From NCBI GenBank assembly GCA_024235675.1, contig JACKLZ010000002.1, positions 301,001 to 365,000 of the forward strand: 64,000 nucleotides of DNA, given 5' to 3'. The notes below the pieces were generated by a model. It was not told the DNA's origin and ran no database searches. It saw nothing but the letters and a program-made list of their open reading frames with translations. Source of the DNA: Zoogloeaceae bacterium (GTDB lineage Bacteria; Pseudomonadota; Gammaproteobacteria; Burkholderiales; Rhodocyclaceae). Positions 38,023 to 45,787 of the stretch are shown piece by piece; the first letter of the stretch is position 1; each line of letters opens with the position of its first letter. The translations under genes were made by a program, and so were the position numbers.

Positions 38023-38753
38023 TCCGTCACGATTTCACCGGCCTGTGGGTCTACCTCTCCGCCTCACCCCTGCTCGGCCTGACGCTCACCCTGGTCGCCT
38101 ACCTCGGCGCCTGGCAGCTCCATCGCCGCACCGGCGGGCATCCGCTGGTCAATCCGGTACTGATCGCCGTGCTGGCCCTGGTTGGCGTACTCTGGGCCAC
38201 CGGCACGGCCTACGAAACCTATTTTGACGGCGCCCAGTTTGTTCACTTCCTGCTTGGCCCCGCCACAGTCGCGCTGGCCGTACCGCTCTACGGCCAGATC
38301 CAGCGGTTGCGCGCCATGGCCATTCCGCTCGGCGTCACGCTGCTATGCGGCGCGGCAACCGCCATCATGGTGGCCTGGGGCACCGGCGCACTGCTCGGTG
38401 CCAGTGAAGCATCACTGATATCCCTCGCCCCCAAAAGCGTCACCACGCCGATCGCCATGGCCGTCGCCGAAGCCCTTGGCGGGCTGCCCTCGCTCACCGC
38501 GGCGCTGGTCATCATGACCGGCATTTTCGGTGCCATGGTCGCGCAAGGTCTGTTTCGCCTGCTCGGCACCCGCGACCCCGCGGTGCAGGGCTTTGCCATG
38601 GGTCTGGCCGCACACGGCATCGGCACCGCGCGCGCCTTTCAGATCAGTGCGGAGACGGGCGCCTTTGCCGCCTTGGCCATGGCGGCCAATGGCCTGCTCA
38701 CGGCCTTGCTGACGCCATGGCTGCTGCCATGGCTCAGTCGCTGGTTCGCCTGA
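38019..38753 (+). CDS. LrgB/CidB family membrane protein
   Basis: A 244-residue inner-membrane partner of the CidA/LrgA protein. Family signature LAPKSVTTPIAMAVAEALGG (about residues 138-157) and AHGIGTARAF near 205-214. ATG 38019 overlaps the upstream stop; the longer open frame before it runs through the upstream gene. In Bacillus the homologous PftAB pair transports pyruvate. Confidence 0.9.
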   Translation: MIRHDFTGLWVYLSASPLLGLTLTLVAYLGAWQLHRRTGGHPLVNPVLIAVLALVGVLWATGTAYETYFDGAQFVHFLLGPATVALAVPLYGQIQRLRAMAIPLGVTLLCGAATAIMVAWGTGALLGASEASLISLAPKSVTTPIAMAVAEALGGLPSLTAALVIMTGIFGAMVAQGLFRLLGTRDPAVQGFAMGLAAHGIGTARAFQISAETGAFAALAMAANGLLTALLTPWLLPWLSRWFA

Positions 38754-38828
38754 AACAGCGCAACACACGCCGCTTGCGAAGATTGCCCACCGGCGCGATC
38801 TGTCCGATACTCGGCCTGGAGGCGAGCG

Positions 38829-39125
38829 ATGCAACCGAGACCCGCACAACGCACTTACTGGCAACGCAACACCCGACTGACGGCAGCGCTACTGTGCGTC
38901 TGGTTTGCAAGCACCTTCGTCGCCGGCTACTTCGCCGATGAGCTCAACCACTTCACACTCTTCAATTTCCCCTTCGGCTTCTATCTGTTCGCCCAGGGGT
39001 CTTTGCTGATCTACCTGATCATCATCGGAATCTACGTCAGCTACATGAACCGGCTCGATCGCGACTGGGTGCGTGAATCCGCCCCCGGCGAGCCGCGCAC
39101 CCGCTTCCCCGCTTCCGGCGAGTGA
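38829..39125 (+). CDS. DUF4212 sodium/solute symporter small subunit, paralog 1
   Basis: A 98-residue protein with two transmembrane helices (about 19-37 and 47-69). The YWQRNTRL start, the FPFGFYLFAQGSLLIYL block and YVSYMNRLDRD fit DUF4212 (VC_2705-type small subunit). GGAGG precedes ATG 38829. It lies 75 bp after the LrgB gene and 227 bp before a second DUF4212 gene, which is unusual. Confidence 0.85.
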   Translation: MQPRPAQRTYWQRNTRLTAALLCVWFASTFVAGYFADELNHFTLFNFPFGFYLFAQGSLLIYLIIIGIYVSYMNRLDRDWVRESAPGEPRTRFPASGE

Positions 39126-39352
39126 GCCGCTGCGGCCGACATCCGCGATCAAATTTATGCCTCGATAAAGCGCGTTAAGGTTTCTGTAAGCTTTCCTCTC
39201 GATACTCCACCTGCCCGTCACTTTCCGGCAGCGCGTGGTTTGTCCACTCACTGATCCGGTGTGCTGGTGGAGGGCGCCAGTAAATACGCTGGCTACCGCC
39301 ATCGGACACCGTCCGGAAATGGCATTCAACAATATTTGAGAGGAGATAGGCG

Positions 39353-39616
39353 ATGGAGAAGCCACAAGGGTCAGGCGACGCATACTGGCGCGCCACGCTC
39401 GGCCTGCTGACCACCGTGCTCATTATCTGGTTTGTCGTGTCCTTCGGGTTCGGCATCATCCTGCAGCCGATGCTCGACAGCATCATGCTGGGCGGCTACC
39501 CGCTCGGTTTCTGGTTCGCACAGCAGGGTTCCATCTACATCTTCGTGGCGCTGATTTTCTATTACGCCCACCGGATGGGACAGATTGACCGCGAACACGA
39601 CGTTCACGAAGACTGA
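39353..39616 (+). CDS. DUF4212 sodium/solute symporter small subunit, paralog 2
   Basis: An 87-residue protein with two transmembrane helices (about 17-37 and 50-70) and the family blocks AYWRATLGLL, YPLGFWFAQQGSIYIFV and HRMGQIDREHDV. AGGAGATAGG precedes ATG 39353. It is 13 bp upstream of the large symporter subunit, so this is the operon's standard small subunit. A 227-bp gap before it probably holds the promoter. Confidence 0.9.
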   Translation: MEKPQGSGDAYWRATLGLLTTVLIIWFVVSFGFGIILQPMLDSIMLGGYPLGFWFAQQGSIYIFVALIFYYAHRMGQIDREHDVHED

Positions 39617-39629
39617 GGAGACCTGACGA

Positions 39630-41411
39630 ATGGATCTGAAAACACTGACCTATATCGTCGTCGGGGCAACCTTTGCCCTGTACCTCGGTATCGCCTTCTG
39701 GGCACGCGCTGGTAGCACCGGCGAATTCTATGTCGCCGGCGGCGGCATCCACCCGATCGCCAACGGCATGGCCACCGGCGCTGACTGGATGTCGGCAGCC
39801 TCCTTCATCTCGATGGCCGGCCTGATTGCCTACAACGGTTACGGCGCTTCGCTGTTCCTGATGGGCTGGACGGGCGGCTACGTGTTGCTGGCCATGCTGC
39901 TGGCACCGTACCTCCGGAAGTTCGGCAAATTTACCGTGCCGGAATTCATCGGTGATCGCTTCTATTCCAACACGGCCCGTATCGTTGCCGTCATCTGCCT
40001 GATCCTGGCTTCCATCACCTACGTGATCGGCCAGATGAAAGGCGTTGGCGTCGCCTTTTCGCGCTTCCTGGAAGTGGATTACGACACCGGCCTGTACATC
40101 GGCATGGCGCTGGTGTTCTTCTATGCCACCCTGGGCGGCATGAAAGGCATCACCTACACGCAGATCGCACAGTACGTGGTTCTGATCTTCGCCTACACCA
40201 TCCCGGCAATGTTCATCTCCATGAACCTCACCGGCAACCCGCTGCCGCAGCTGGGCCTCGGCTCGACGATGGCAGACGGTTCAGGCATGACACTGCTGGC
40301 CAAGCTGAACCTGGTGGTGACGGAACTGGGCTTCAAGGAATACACGACACAGACCATGGCAGGACGATTTGACATGTTCGTCTACACCATGTCGCTGATG
40401 ATCGGTACCGCCGGTCTGCCGCACGTGATCGTTCGCTTCTTTACCGTGCCGAAGGTTTCCGACGCTCGCTCCTCCGCTGGCTGGGCACTGGTGTTCATCG
40501 CGATCCTCTACACGACCGCTCCGGCAGTCGGCGCCATGGCTCGCCTGAACCTGCATGCAACCATCCAGACGGGTGAAATCGGTTCGCCCGAAGGCAACCT
40601 GTCGTACGAAGCACGTCCGCAGTGGTTCAAGAACTGGGAAAAGACCGGTCTGCTGAAGTTCGAAGACAAGAACGGCGACGGCCGCATCCAGTACTACAAC
40701 GATGCCAACCCGGAAATGGCCAAGAAAGCCGAAGCCTTCGGCTGGAAGGGCAACGAGATGGTCAAGGTCGACCGCGACATCATCGTGCTGGCCAACCCGG
40801 AAATCGCCAAGCTGCCGCACTGGGTGATCGCCCTGGTCGCAGCCGGTGGTCTGGCCGCTGCGCTCTCCACAGCTGCTGGTCTGCTGCTGGCCATCTCCTC
40901 CGCCATCTCTCATGACCTGCTCAAGGGCGTGTTCATGAAGGGCATTTCGGAGAAGTCTGAGCTACGTGCAGGTCGTATCTCGATGGCAGGCGCCATCGTG
41001 GTCGCCGGCTACCTCGGTCTGAACCCCCCGGGCTTCGCTGCCGGTACCGTGGCCATCGCCTTCGGTCTGGCGGGTGCATCCATCTTCCCGGCGCTGATGC
41101 TCGGCATCTTCTACAAGCGCATGAACAAGGAAGGTGCGATCGCCGGCATGATCGCGGGTATCTCGGTCACCATGCTGTACGTGTTCCAGCACAAAGGCAT
41201 CCTGTTCATCAAGGGCACTGAGTTCCTGGGTGACCTGGGCCCGAACTGGTTCCTCGGCATCCAGCCGAACGCCTTCGGTGCCATTGGTGCCCTGGTCAAC
41301 TTCGGCGTGGCCATCATGGTCGCCAAGATGACGACTGAGCCGCCGCAGCACATTCAGGACCTGGTCGAATCCATCCGTACCCCGCGCGGTGCTGGTGGTG
41401 CGACCCACTAA
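39630..41411 (+). CDS. Sodium:solute symporter, VC_2705 subfamily (acetate/organic acid type)
   Basis: A 593-residue inner-membrane SSS-family transporter, with about 13 hydrophobic segments. The MATGADWMSAASFISMAG motif near residues 46-63 resembles ActP-type cation/acetate symporters. A soluble insertion between TM helices, about residues 320-395, contains DKNGDGRIQYYND, an EF-hand-like calcium loop. The preceding DUF4212 gene encodes the small subunit. It probably takes up acetate or a related carboxylate with sodium. GAGGAG precedes ATG 39630. Codon use is more biased than in neighbours (few rare codons), as in highly expressed genes. Confidence 0.88.
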   Translation: MDLKTLTYIVVGATFALYLGIAFWARAGSTGEFYVAGGGIHPIANGMATGADWMSAASFISMAGLIAYNGYGASLFLMGWTGGYVLLAMLLAPYLRKFGKFTVPEFIGDRFYSNTARIVAVICLILASITYVIGQMKGVGVAFSRFLEVDYDTGLYIGMALVFFYATLGGMKGITYTQIAQYVVLIFAYTIPAMFISMNLTGNPLPQLGLGSTMADGSGMTLLAKLNLVVTELGFKEYTTQTMAGRFDMFVYTMSLMIGTAGLPHVIVRFFTVPKVSDARSSAGWALVFIAILYTTAPAVGAMARLNLHATIQTGEIGSPEGNLSYEARPQWFKNWEKTGLLKFEDKNGDGRIQYYNDANPEMAKKAEAFGWKGNEMVKVDRDIIVLANPEIAKLPHWVIALVAAGGLAAALSTAAGLLLAISSAISHDLLKGVFMKGISEKSELRAGRISMAGAIVVAGYLGLNPPGFAAGTVAIAFGLAGASIFPALMLGIFYKRMNKEGAIAGMIAGISVTMLYVFQHKGILFIKGTEFLGDLGPNWFLGIQPNAFGAIGALVNFGVAIMVAKMTTEPPQHIQDLVESIRTPRGAGGATH

Positions 41412-41437
41412 GTAGAAACACCGCTTAGTGTTTGGAC

Positions 41438-41467
41438 AACCCCCGCCTCGGCGGGGGTTTTCTTTTT
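41438..41467 (+). terminator. Terminator after the symporter operon
   Basis: An 8-bp GC stem (CCCCCGCC with GGCGGGGG) with a TC loop, flanked by AA and TT and followed by TTTTCTTTTT. It lies 26 bp after the symporter stop. Confidence 0.92.
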
Positions 41468-41602
41468 AGGCACCCCGAATGCTCTGTCGAGATTCGCACC
41501 TCGCCTTGGGGAAAACGCCGATAACGGCCCCCGCCTTCTCGGTGGTACGCTGCACAGCACCAATACTTCCCACCCCGAAACCCACCCAATCCGAGGCCCC
41601 AG

Positions 41603-42052
41603 ATGTACAAACACATCATCGTTGCCGTTGACGACAGCCCCACCTCACAGCGCGCCATTGAAGAGGCCGCCACCTTGTGTGCCGCCACTGGCGCCCGCCT
41701 GACCGTGGTGCACGCCGTGGATGAAGCGCTGTTCGCGCATTTCAACCGAGTCACCCTGGCCAGCCGGGATGCCGTCCAGCAAGCGCTCATCAAAGAAGGC
41801 AAGAGCGTGCTCGATAGCGCCGTCGCCGCCGCGACTGCCGCCGGCACCAAGCCGGAAAGCAAACTGCTCGTCTCCGAGCATCACTCGACCTCCGATCAGA
41901 TCGTCCAGACCATCGCCGAATCCGGTGCAGATCTGCTGATCGTCGGGTCGCACGGTCGTCGTGGCGTACAACGCCTGCTGCTCGGTAGCGTCGCCGAAAA
42001 ACTGCTCAAGAAAGTGGGCATTTCGATGATGGTCGTACGCGGCACCGCATAA
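41603..42052 (+). CDS. Universal stress protein, UspA family
   Basis: A 149-residue cytosolic protein with the UspA fold. The N-terminal strand YKHIIVAVDDSPTSQ and the ATP-binding-type motif GSHGRRGVQRLLLGSVAE near residues 115-132 (G-2x-G-9x-G-S form) suggest the nucleotide-binding class. Monocistronic between two terminators. Confidence 0.92.
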   Translation: MYKHIIVAVDDSPTSQRAIEEAATLCAATGARLTVVHAVDEALFAHFNRVTLASRDAVQQALIKEGKSVLDSAVAAATAAGTKPESKLLVSEHHSTSDQIVQTIAESGADLLIVGSHGRRGVQRLLLGSVAEKLLKKVGISMMVVRGTA

Positions 42053-42081
42053 GGCCCGCGCACAGACAGCCTGCTATCATC

Positions 42082-42123
42082 CGGGGGTGCCGCCTTCCAC
42101 AGGGGAGGCAGCACCCCCGTTTC
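42082..42123 (+). terminator. Terminator after the UspA gene
   Basis: A 9-bp perfect stem, CGGGGGTGC with GCACCCCCG, extended by CGCCT/AGGCA with one mismatch, followed by TTTCTC. The weak T-run lowers confidence slightly. Confidence 0.7.
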
Positions 42124-42202
42124 TCATTGCGCAGCGAGCGGGGCAGGCCTGCAACCGCCCGCTGCACTCGTCCTCCATCGCACTAGTACCCCACGCATAC
42201 TC

Positions 42203-43339
42203 ATGGAACTTCTGACTCACTGGCTGACGACCCTGGGCTTCGACGCCGCGCAGAGCGGTCTGACCTCTCAGGTGTTTCTCGTCGTCCTCGCCGTCGTGGT
42301 GGCCAATTTCGTGATTGGCCGCATTCTCAAGCGCTTGATCGCGGCGGCCCGCACGACAGCATTGGTCTGGGACGATGCCGCGCTTGAAGCACTCGGCAAA
42401 CCGCTACGGATGCTGGTGTGGCTGCTCGGCATCGCCTTTGCGGCCGACATCGTCGGTCAGCACACCGACGCGCCGATCTTTGACGCGGTCGATCCGATGC
42501 GAAAAATCGGCGTCATTGCACTGATTGCGTGGACACTCACCCGCCTGATCGGCAACACCGAGCACGCCATCATCGCGCGCGGCGAAGCGCTCGGACAACC
42601 TGCCGACCTCTCCACGGTAGCCGCCATTGGCAAGCTGCTGCGCATCACCGTCATCATCACCACGGTACTGATCGCCCTGCAGTCGCTCGGCTTCAGCATC
42701 TCGGGGGTTCTCGCGTTTGGTGGTGTCGGTGGCATCGCGATCGGCTTTGCCGCCAAAGACTTGCTGGCCAATTTCTTTGGCGCGCTGATGATCTATCTCG
42801 ACCGCCCCTTCGCCATCGGCGACTGGATCCGCTCCCCCGACAAGGACATCGAAGGCACCGTCGAAGACATTGGCTGGCGACTGACCCGCATCCGTCGCTT
42901 CGACAAGCGGCCGCTCTACGTCCCCAACGCCATCTTTACCCAGATTTCCGTCGAAAACCCCGCCCGGATGACCCACCGCCGCATCAACGAAACCATCGGC
43001 ATCCGCTATGACGATCTCGACAAGATGCAGGCGATTACCGACGACGTACGACAGATGCTGATCGATCACCCGGACATCGCCGACGATCAGACCATGATCG
43101 TGCACTTCAACACCTTCAACGCCTCATCGGTCGATTTCTTCGTATACACCTTCACCCACACCACCAAGTGGGTGGAGTTCCATCGCGTCAAACAGGATGT
43201 CCTGCTGCAAGTGGCGGCCATCATCGACAGCCATGGTGCCGAAATCGCCTTCCCCACGCGTACACTGCATCTGCCCGATGGTGTTCACGTCGACAACGCG
43301 CCAGCGCTGGAGTGCGCGGCGAAGGCGGTCAAAACATAA
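42203..43339 (+). CDS. Small-conductance mechanosensitive channel family protein (MscS)
   Basis: A 378-residue inner-membrane protein. Three to five hydrophobic segments in the first 170 residues, then the pore-lining TM3-like helix and the MscS beta domain with FGGVGGIAIGFAAKDLLANFFGAL split over residues about 173-196 and YLDRPFAIGDWI near 199. The family forms homoheptameric pressure-relief channels. No clear Shine-Dalgarno is seen before ATG 42203. Confidence 0.9.
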   Translation: MELLTHWLTTLGFDAAQSGLTSQVFLVVLAVVVANFVIGRILKRLIAAARTTALVWDDAALEALGKPLRMLVWLLGIAFAADIVGQHTDAPIFDAVDPMRKIGVIALIAWTLTRLIGNTEHAIIARGEALGQPADLSTVAAIGKLLRITVIITTVLIALQSLGFSISGVLAFGGVGGIAIGFAAKDLLANFFGALMIYLDRPFAIGDWIRSPDKDIEGTVEDIGWRLTRIRRFDKRPLYVPNAIFTQISVENPARMTHRRINETIGIRYDDLDKMQAITDDVRQMLIDHPDIADDQTMIVHFNTFNASSVDFFVYTFTHTTKWVEFHRVKQDVLLQVAAIIDSHGAEIAFPTRTLHLPDGVHVDNAPALECAAKAVKT

Positions 43340-43353
43340 GTGGCTTAAACAAA

Positions 43354-43380
43354 AAACGCGCCCGAGAGCGCGTTTCTGTT
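43354..43380. terminator. Terminator between mscS-like and yidB-like genes
   Basis: AAACGCGC pairs with GCGCGTTT around a 6-base loop, with A-run before and CTGTTT after; it separates two convergent genes and may act in both directions. Confidence 0.85.
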
Positions 43381-43395
43381 TCAGACAACGACGTA

Positions 43396-43806
43396 TTAAC
43401 GACTGCCAAACAGCCCGCCAAGCATCGACAAGCCCTGCTGAAGCATCTCCGAGTTGTCATCGACCTGCCCGTTCGGCGAGAGCATGTCGATCAATTGCGG
43501 CAAGGCGCCGGCCAGCCCTGATGCAGCCTCCGGCTGGCTCATCCCGGCCTGACTTGCCACCTGGGCCAGCACGTCCGGACCAATCGCCTGGCTCAAGGCA
43601 TCGGCACCCACCGGCTGATTCTCGCCCTGCCCCAACCATGACGCCACCTCGCCACCCAATCCGCCCGACTGCAGACGCGACAGCAAGCCAGGCAAGCCAC
43701 CCTCGCTGTTCTGGATCAGTCCCTTGACGATATCCATCATCGGGTTCTCTGCGCTACCGCTACCGCCACCGAGCACCTGTCCGGCCAGTTGATCAAGCAA
43801 TCCCAT
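43396..43806 (-). CDS. YidB family protein (DUF937)
   Basis: A 136-residue cytosolic protein of the YidB family: MGLLDQLAGQVLG start, glycine/serine-rich segment, then GGLGGEVASWLGQGENQPV near residues 59-77 and GLAGALPQLIDMLSPNG near 98-114. Function unknown. ATG 43806 is chosen because AAGGAGGG precedes it and the family starts here; the upstream open frame is not family-like. Confidence 0.85.
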   Translation of the reverse strand: MGLLDQLAGQVLGGGSGSAENPMMDIVKGLIQNSEGGLPGLLSRLQSGGLGGEVASWLGQGENQPVGADALSQAIGPDVLAQVASQAGMSQPEAASGLAGALPQLIDMLSPNGQVDDNSEMLQQGLSMLGGLFGSR

Positions 43807-43952
43807 GCTGCGCCCTCCTTCATCCTGTTCGTGTCGCACCATCATGGCCTGTTGAACCACGCACAACAAGGCACGTGACAGGGTTTCACAAGATCGGCTG
43901 TCGCGCATTTCGGTAGAATGCAGGCATTCAACAGCCCGACCCCAGGCCCACC

Positions 43953-44615
43953 ATGACGCAAGATGAACTGAAACAAGCTGCCGCCGAAGCCGCCCTCGAC
44001 TTTGTGATCGATGGCAGCATCGTCGGCGTTGGCACCGGCTCGACGGCCAACTTCTTCATTGACGGCCTGGGCCGCATGAAGGACCGGATTCGCGGCGCGG
44101 TCGCCAGCTCCGAAGCCAGCGCCCGGCGTCTGGCCGCACATGGCATCACGCTGTTCGACCTCAATGACGTCACCGAACTGCCCGTCTATGTTGATGGCGC
44201 AGACGAAATCGATGCCTCACTGGCCATGATCAAAGGCGGTGGCGGTGCGCTGACTCGCGAAAAAATTGTCGCAGCAGTGGCCACGCGCTTTGTCTGCATC
44301 TGTGACGCCTCCAAGCAAGTCAGCACACTGGGCCGCTTCCCCCTGCCGGTCGAAGTGATTCCCATGGCCCGCGCCCAGGTCGCGCGTGCATTGACGGCAC
44401 TCGGCGGGCGCCCGATGCTGCGTGAAGGCTTCGTCACCGACAACGGCAATCTGATTCTTGATGTACATGATCTGCAAATCACCGACCCTGTTGCCTTCGA
44501 AAGCGACCTCAATCAGATCGTCGGCGTGGTCACCAACGGGCTCTTTGCGCGTCGCGGTGCAGACAGCTTGTTACTCGCTGCGCCCGGCGGTGTCCGTCGC
44601 ATTGATGCGCTGTGA
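43953..44615 (+). CDS. rpiA: Ribose-5-phosphate isomerase A
   Basis: A 220-residue enzyme, length as in E. coli (219), interconverting ribose-5-phosphate and ribulose-5-phosphate in the pentose phosphate pathway. Motifs: VGVGTGSTANFFID near residues 25-38, DGADEIDASLAMIKGGGGAL near 83-102 with the catalytic acid, and KIVAAVATRF. It supplies ribulose-5-phosphate, the substrate of the phosphoribulokinase encoded 8 kb downstream. Confidence 0.95.
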   Translation: MTQDELKQAAAEAALDFVIDGSIVGVGTGSTANFFIDGLGRMKDRIRGAVASSEASARRLAAHGITLFDLNDVTELPVYVDGADEIDASLAMIKGGGGALTREKIVAAVATRFVCICDASKQVSTLGRFPLPVEVIPMARAQVARALTALGGRPMLREGFVTDNGNLILDVHDLQITDPVAFESDLNQIVGVVTNGLFARRGADSLLLAAPGGVRRIDAL

Positions 44616-44678
44616 CATCAAACTGTCATCTAGATTAAGTATTTTGCCTCCTTCGACTCCCAGCCCGACTTCCTTCCC

Positions 44679-45380
44679 ATGACTGAACACACCTCCAAGC
44701 AATTTGAATTCGAGCTTGAAAGCATTCGCACCCGCGTTCTACAAATGGGCGGCATGGTGGAACTGCAAATTGCCAAAGCCATCGAAGCGCTCGCCACAGG
44801 CGATATCGATGCGCTGGAAGAAGTCATTGACCAGGACCACCGAATCAACCTGCTGGAGTTGGAGCTTGACGATGCCTGCGTTCAGATCGTCGCCAAACGC
44901 CAACCGGCAGCCAACGATCTGCGCATGGTGATGTCTGTTGTCAAAGTCATTACCGATCTGGAGCGCATCGGCGACGAGGCCAAAAAAATCGCGAAAATGA
45001 GCAAACGTCTGCACTCGAGCGACTCCGCCTTTGTGCCCCGAATCGAGCTGCGTCACGCGGCCAGCCTGGCGGTCGACATGCTGCGCAAGGCCCTCGACGC
45101 CTTTGCCCGTCTCGACATGAGTGCCGCCGCTGAAGTGGTGCGTCAGGACCGCGAGGTCGATGCTGAATTCAAAGGCATCATCCGTCAGCTGATCACTTTT
45201 GTGATGGAAGATCCGCGCACGATTTCGCGTGGCATCGACATCCTGTTCATGGCCAAAGCGATTGAGCGCATTGGCGATCACGCCAAGAACGTGGCCGAAT
45301 ACGTGATCTACATGGTCAAGGGGCAGGATGTTCGCCACACCGGTCTGGCGAACATCGAGCGCACGGCAAACACCGACTGA
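44679..45380 (+). CDS. phoU: Phosphate transport regulator PhoU
   Basis: A 233-residue protein made of two PhoU three-helix repeats (about residues 17-105 and 122-210) with the metal-binding-type motifs DLERIGDEAKKIAK near 98 and KAIERIGDHAKNVAEYVIY near 194. PhoU links the Pst transporter to PhoR/PhoB and restrains polyphosphate build-up. No pst genes are in the window. It lies 63 bp after rpiA. Confidence 0.94.
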   Translation: MTEHTSKQFEFELESIRTRVLQMGGMVELQIAKAIEALATGDIDALEEVIDQDHRINLLELELDDACVQIVAKRQPAANDLRMVMSVVKVITDLERIGDEAKKIAKMSKRLHSSDSAFVPRIELRHAASLAVDMLRKALDAFARLDMSAAAEVVRQDREVDAEFKGIIRQLITFVMEDPRTISRGIDILFMAKAIERIGDHAKNVAEYVIYMVKGQDVRHTGLANIERTANTD

Positions 45381-45398
45381 GCCCGAACAATACGCACA

Positions 45399-45427
45399 AA
45401 AAAGGGACGGCATCGCCGTCCCTTTTT
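45399..45427. terminator. Bidirectional terminator between phoU and yggX
   Basis: AAAAAGGGACGGC pairs with GCCGTCCCTTTTT around ATC, with T-rich sequence on both strands, between convergent genes. Confidence 0.92.
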
Positions 45428-45445
45428 GTTTTGACCGAAACCGCC

Positions 45446-45718
45446 TCAATCGGTCGGCGGCACATAGCCACCAATCGCATCGGCACCACCGCCAAAAAAA
45501 TAACGCTCCATCTGCTCGGCGAGATACTTCCGCGCGCGCACATCCATCAGGTTCAAGCGGTTTTCATTGATCAGCATGGTCTGGTGCTTGACCCACTGCC
45601 CCCAAGCCTCCTTGGAGACATTCTCGAACACCCGCTTGCCCATTTCGCCGGGCACCGGGGGGCGTTCCAGCCCTTCGGCCTCACGACCGAGTTTCACGCA
45701 CTGAACCATTCTTGCCAT
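45446..45718 (-). CDS. yggX: YggX-type Fe(2+)-trafficking / oxidative damage protection protein
   Basis: A 90-residue protein, same size as E. coli YggX (91). It has the cysteine near residue 6 (MVQCVKLGREAEGL), PGEMGKRVFENVSKEAWGQW near 23-42, and HQTMLINENRLNLMD. YggX is linked to protection of Fe-S proteins from oxidants. ATG 45718 preceded by AGGTGAAG is preferred to the GTG 9 bases upstream. Confidence 0.93.
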   Translation of the reverse strand: MARMVQCVKLGREAEGLERPPVPGEMGKRVFENVSKEAWGQWVKHQTMLINENRLNLMDVRARKYLAEQMERYFFGGGADAIGGYVPPTD

Positions 45719-45787
45719 TGTCTTCACCTGTGTCGAAATCGATGGGTCATCAAGGCAGCATTTTAACGGAAAAGACGCTGCCGCCCG

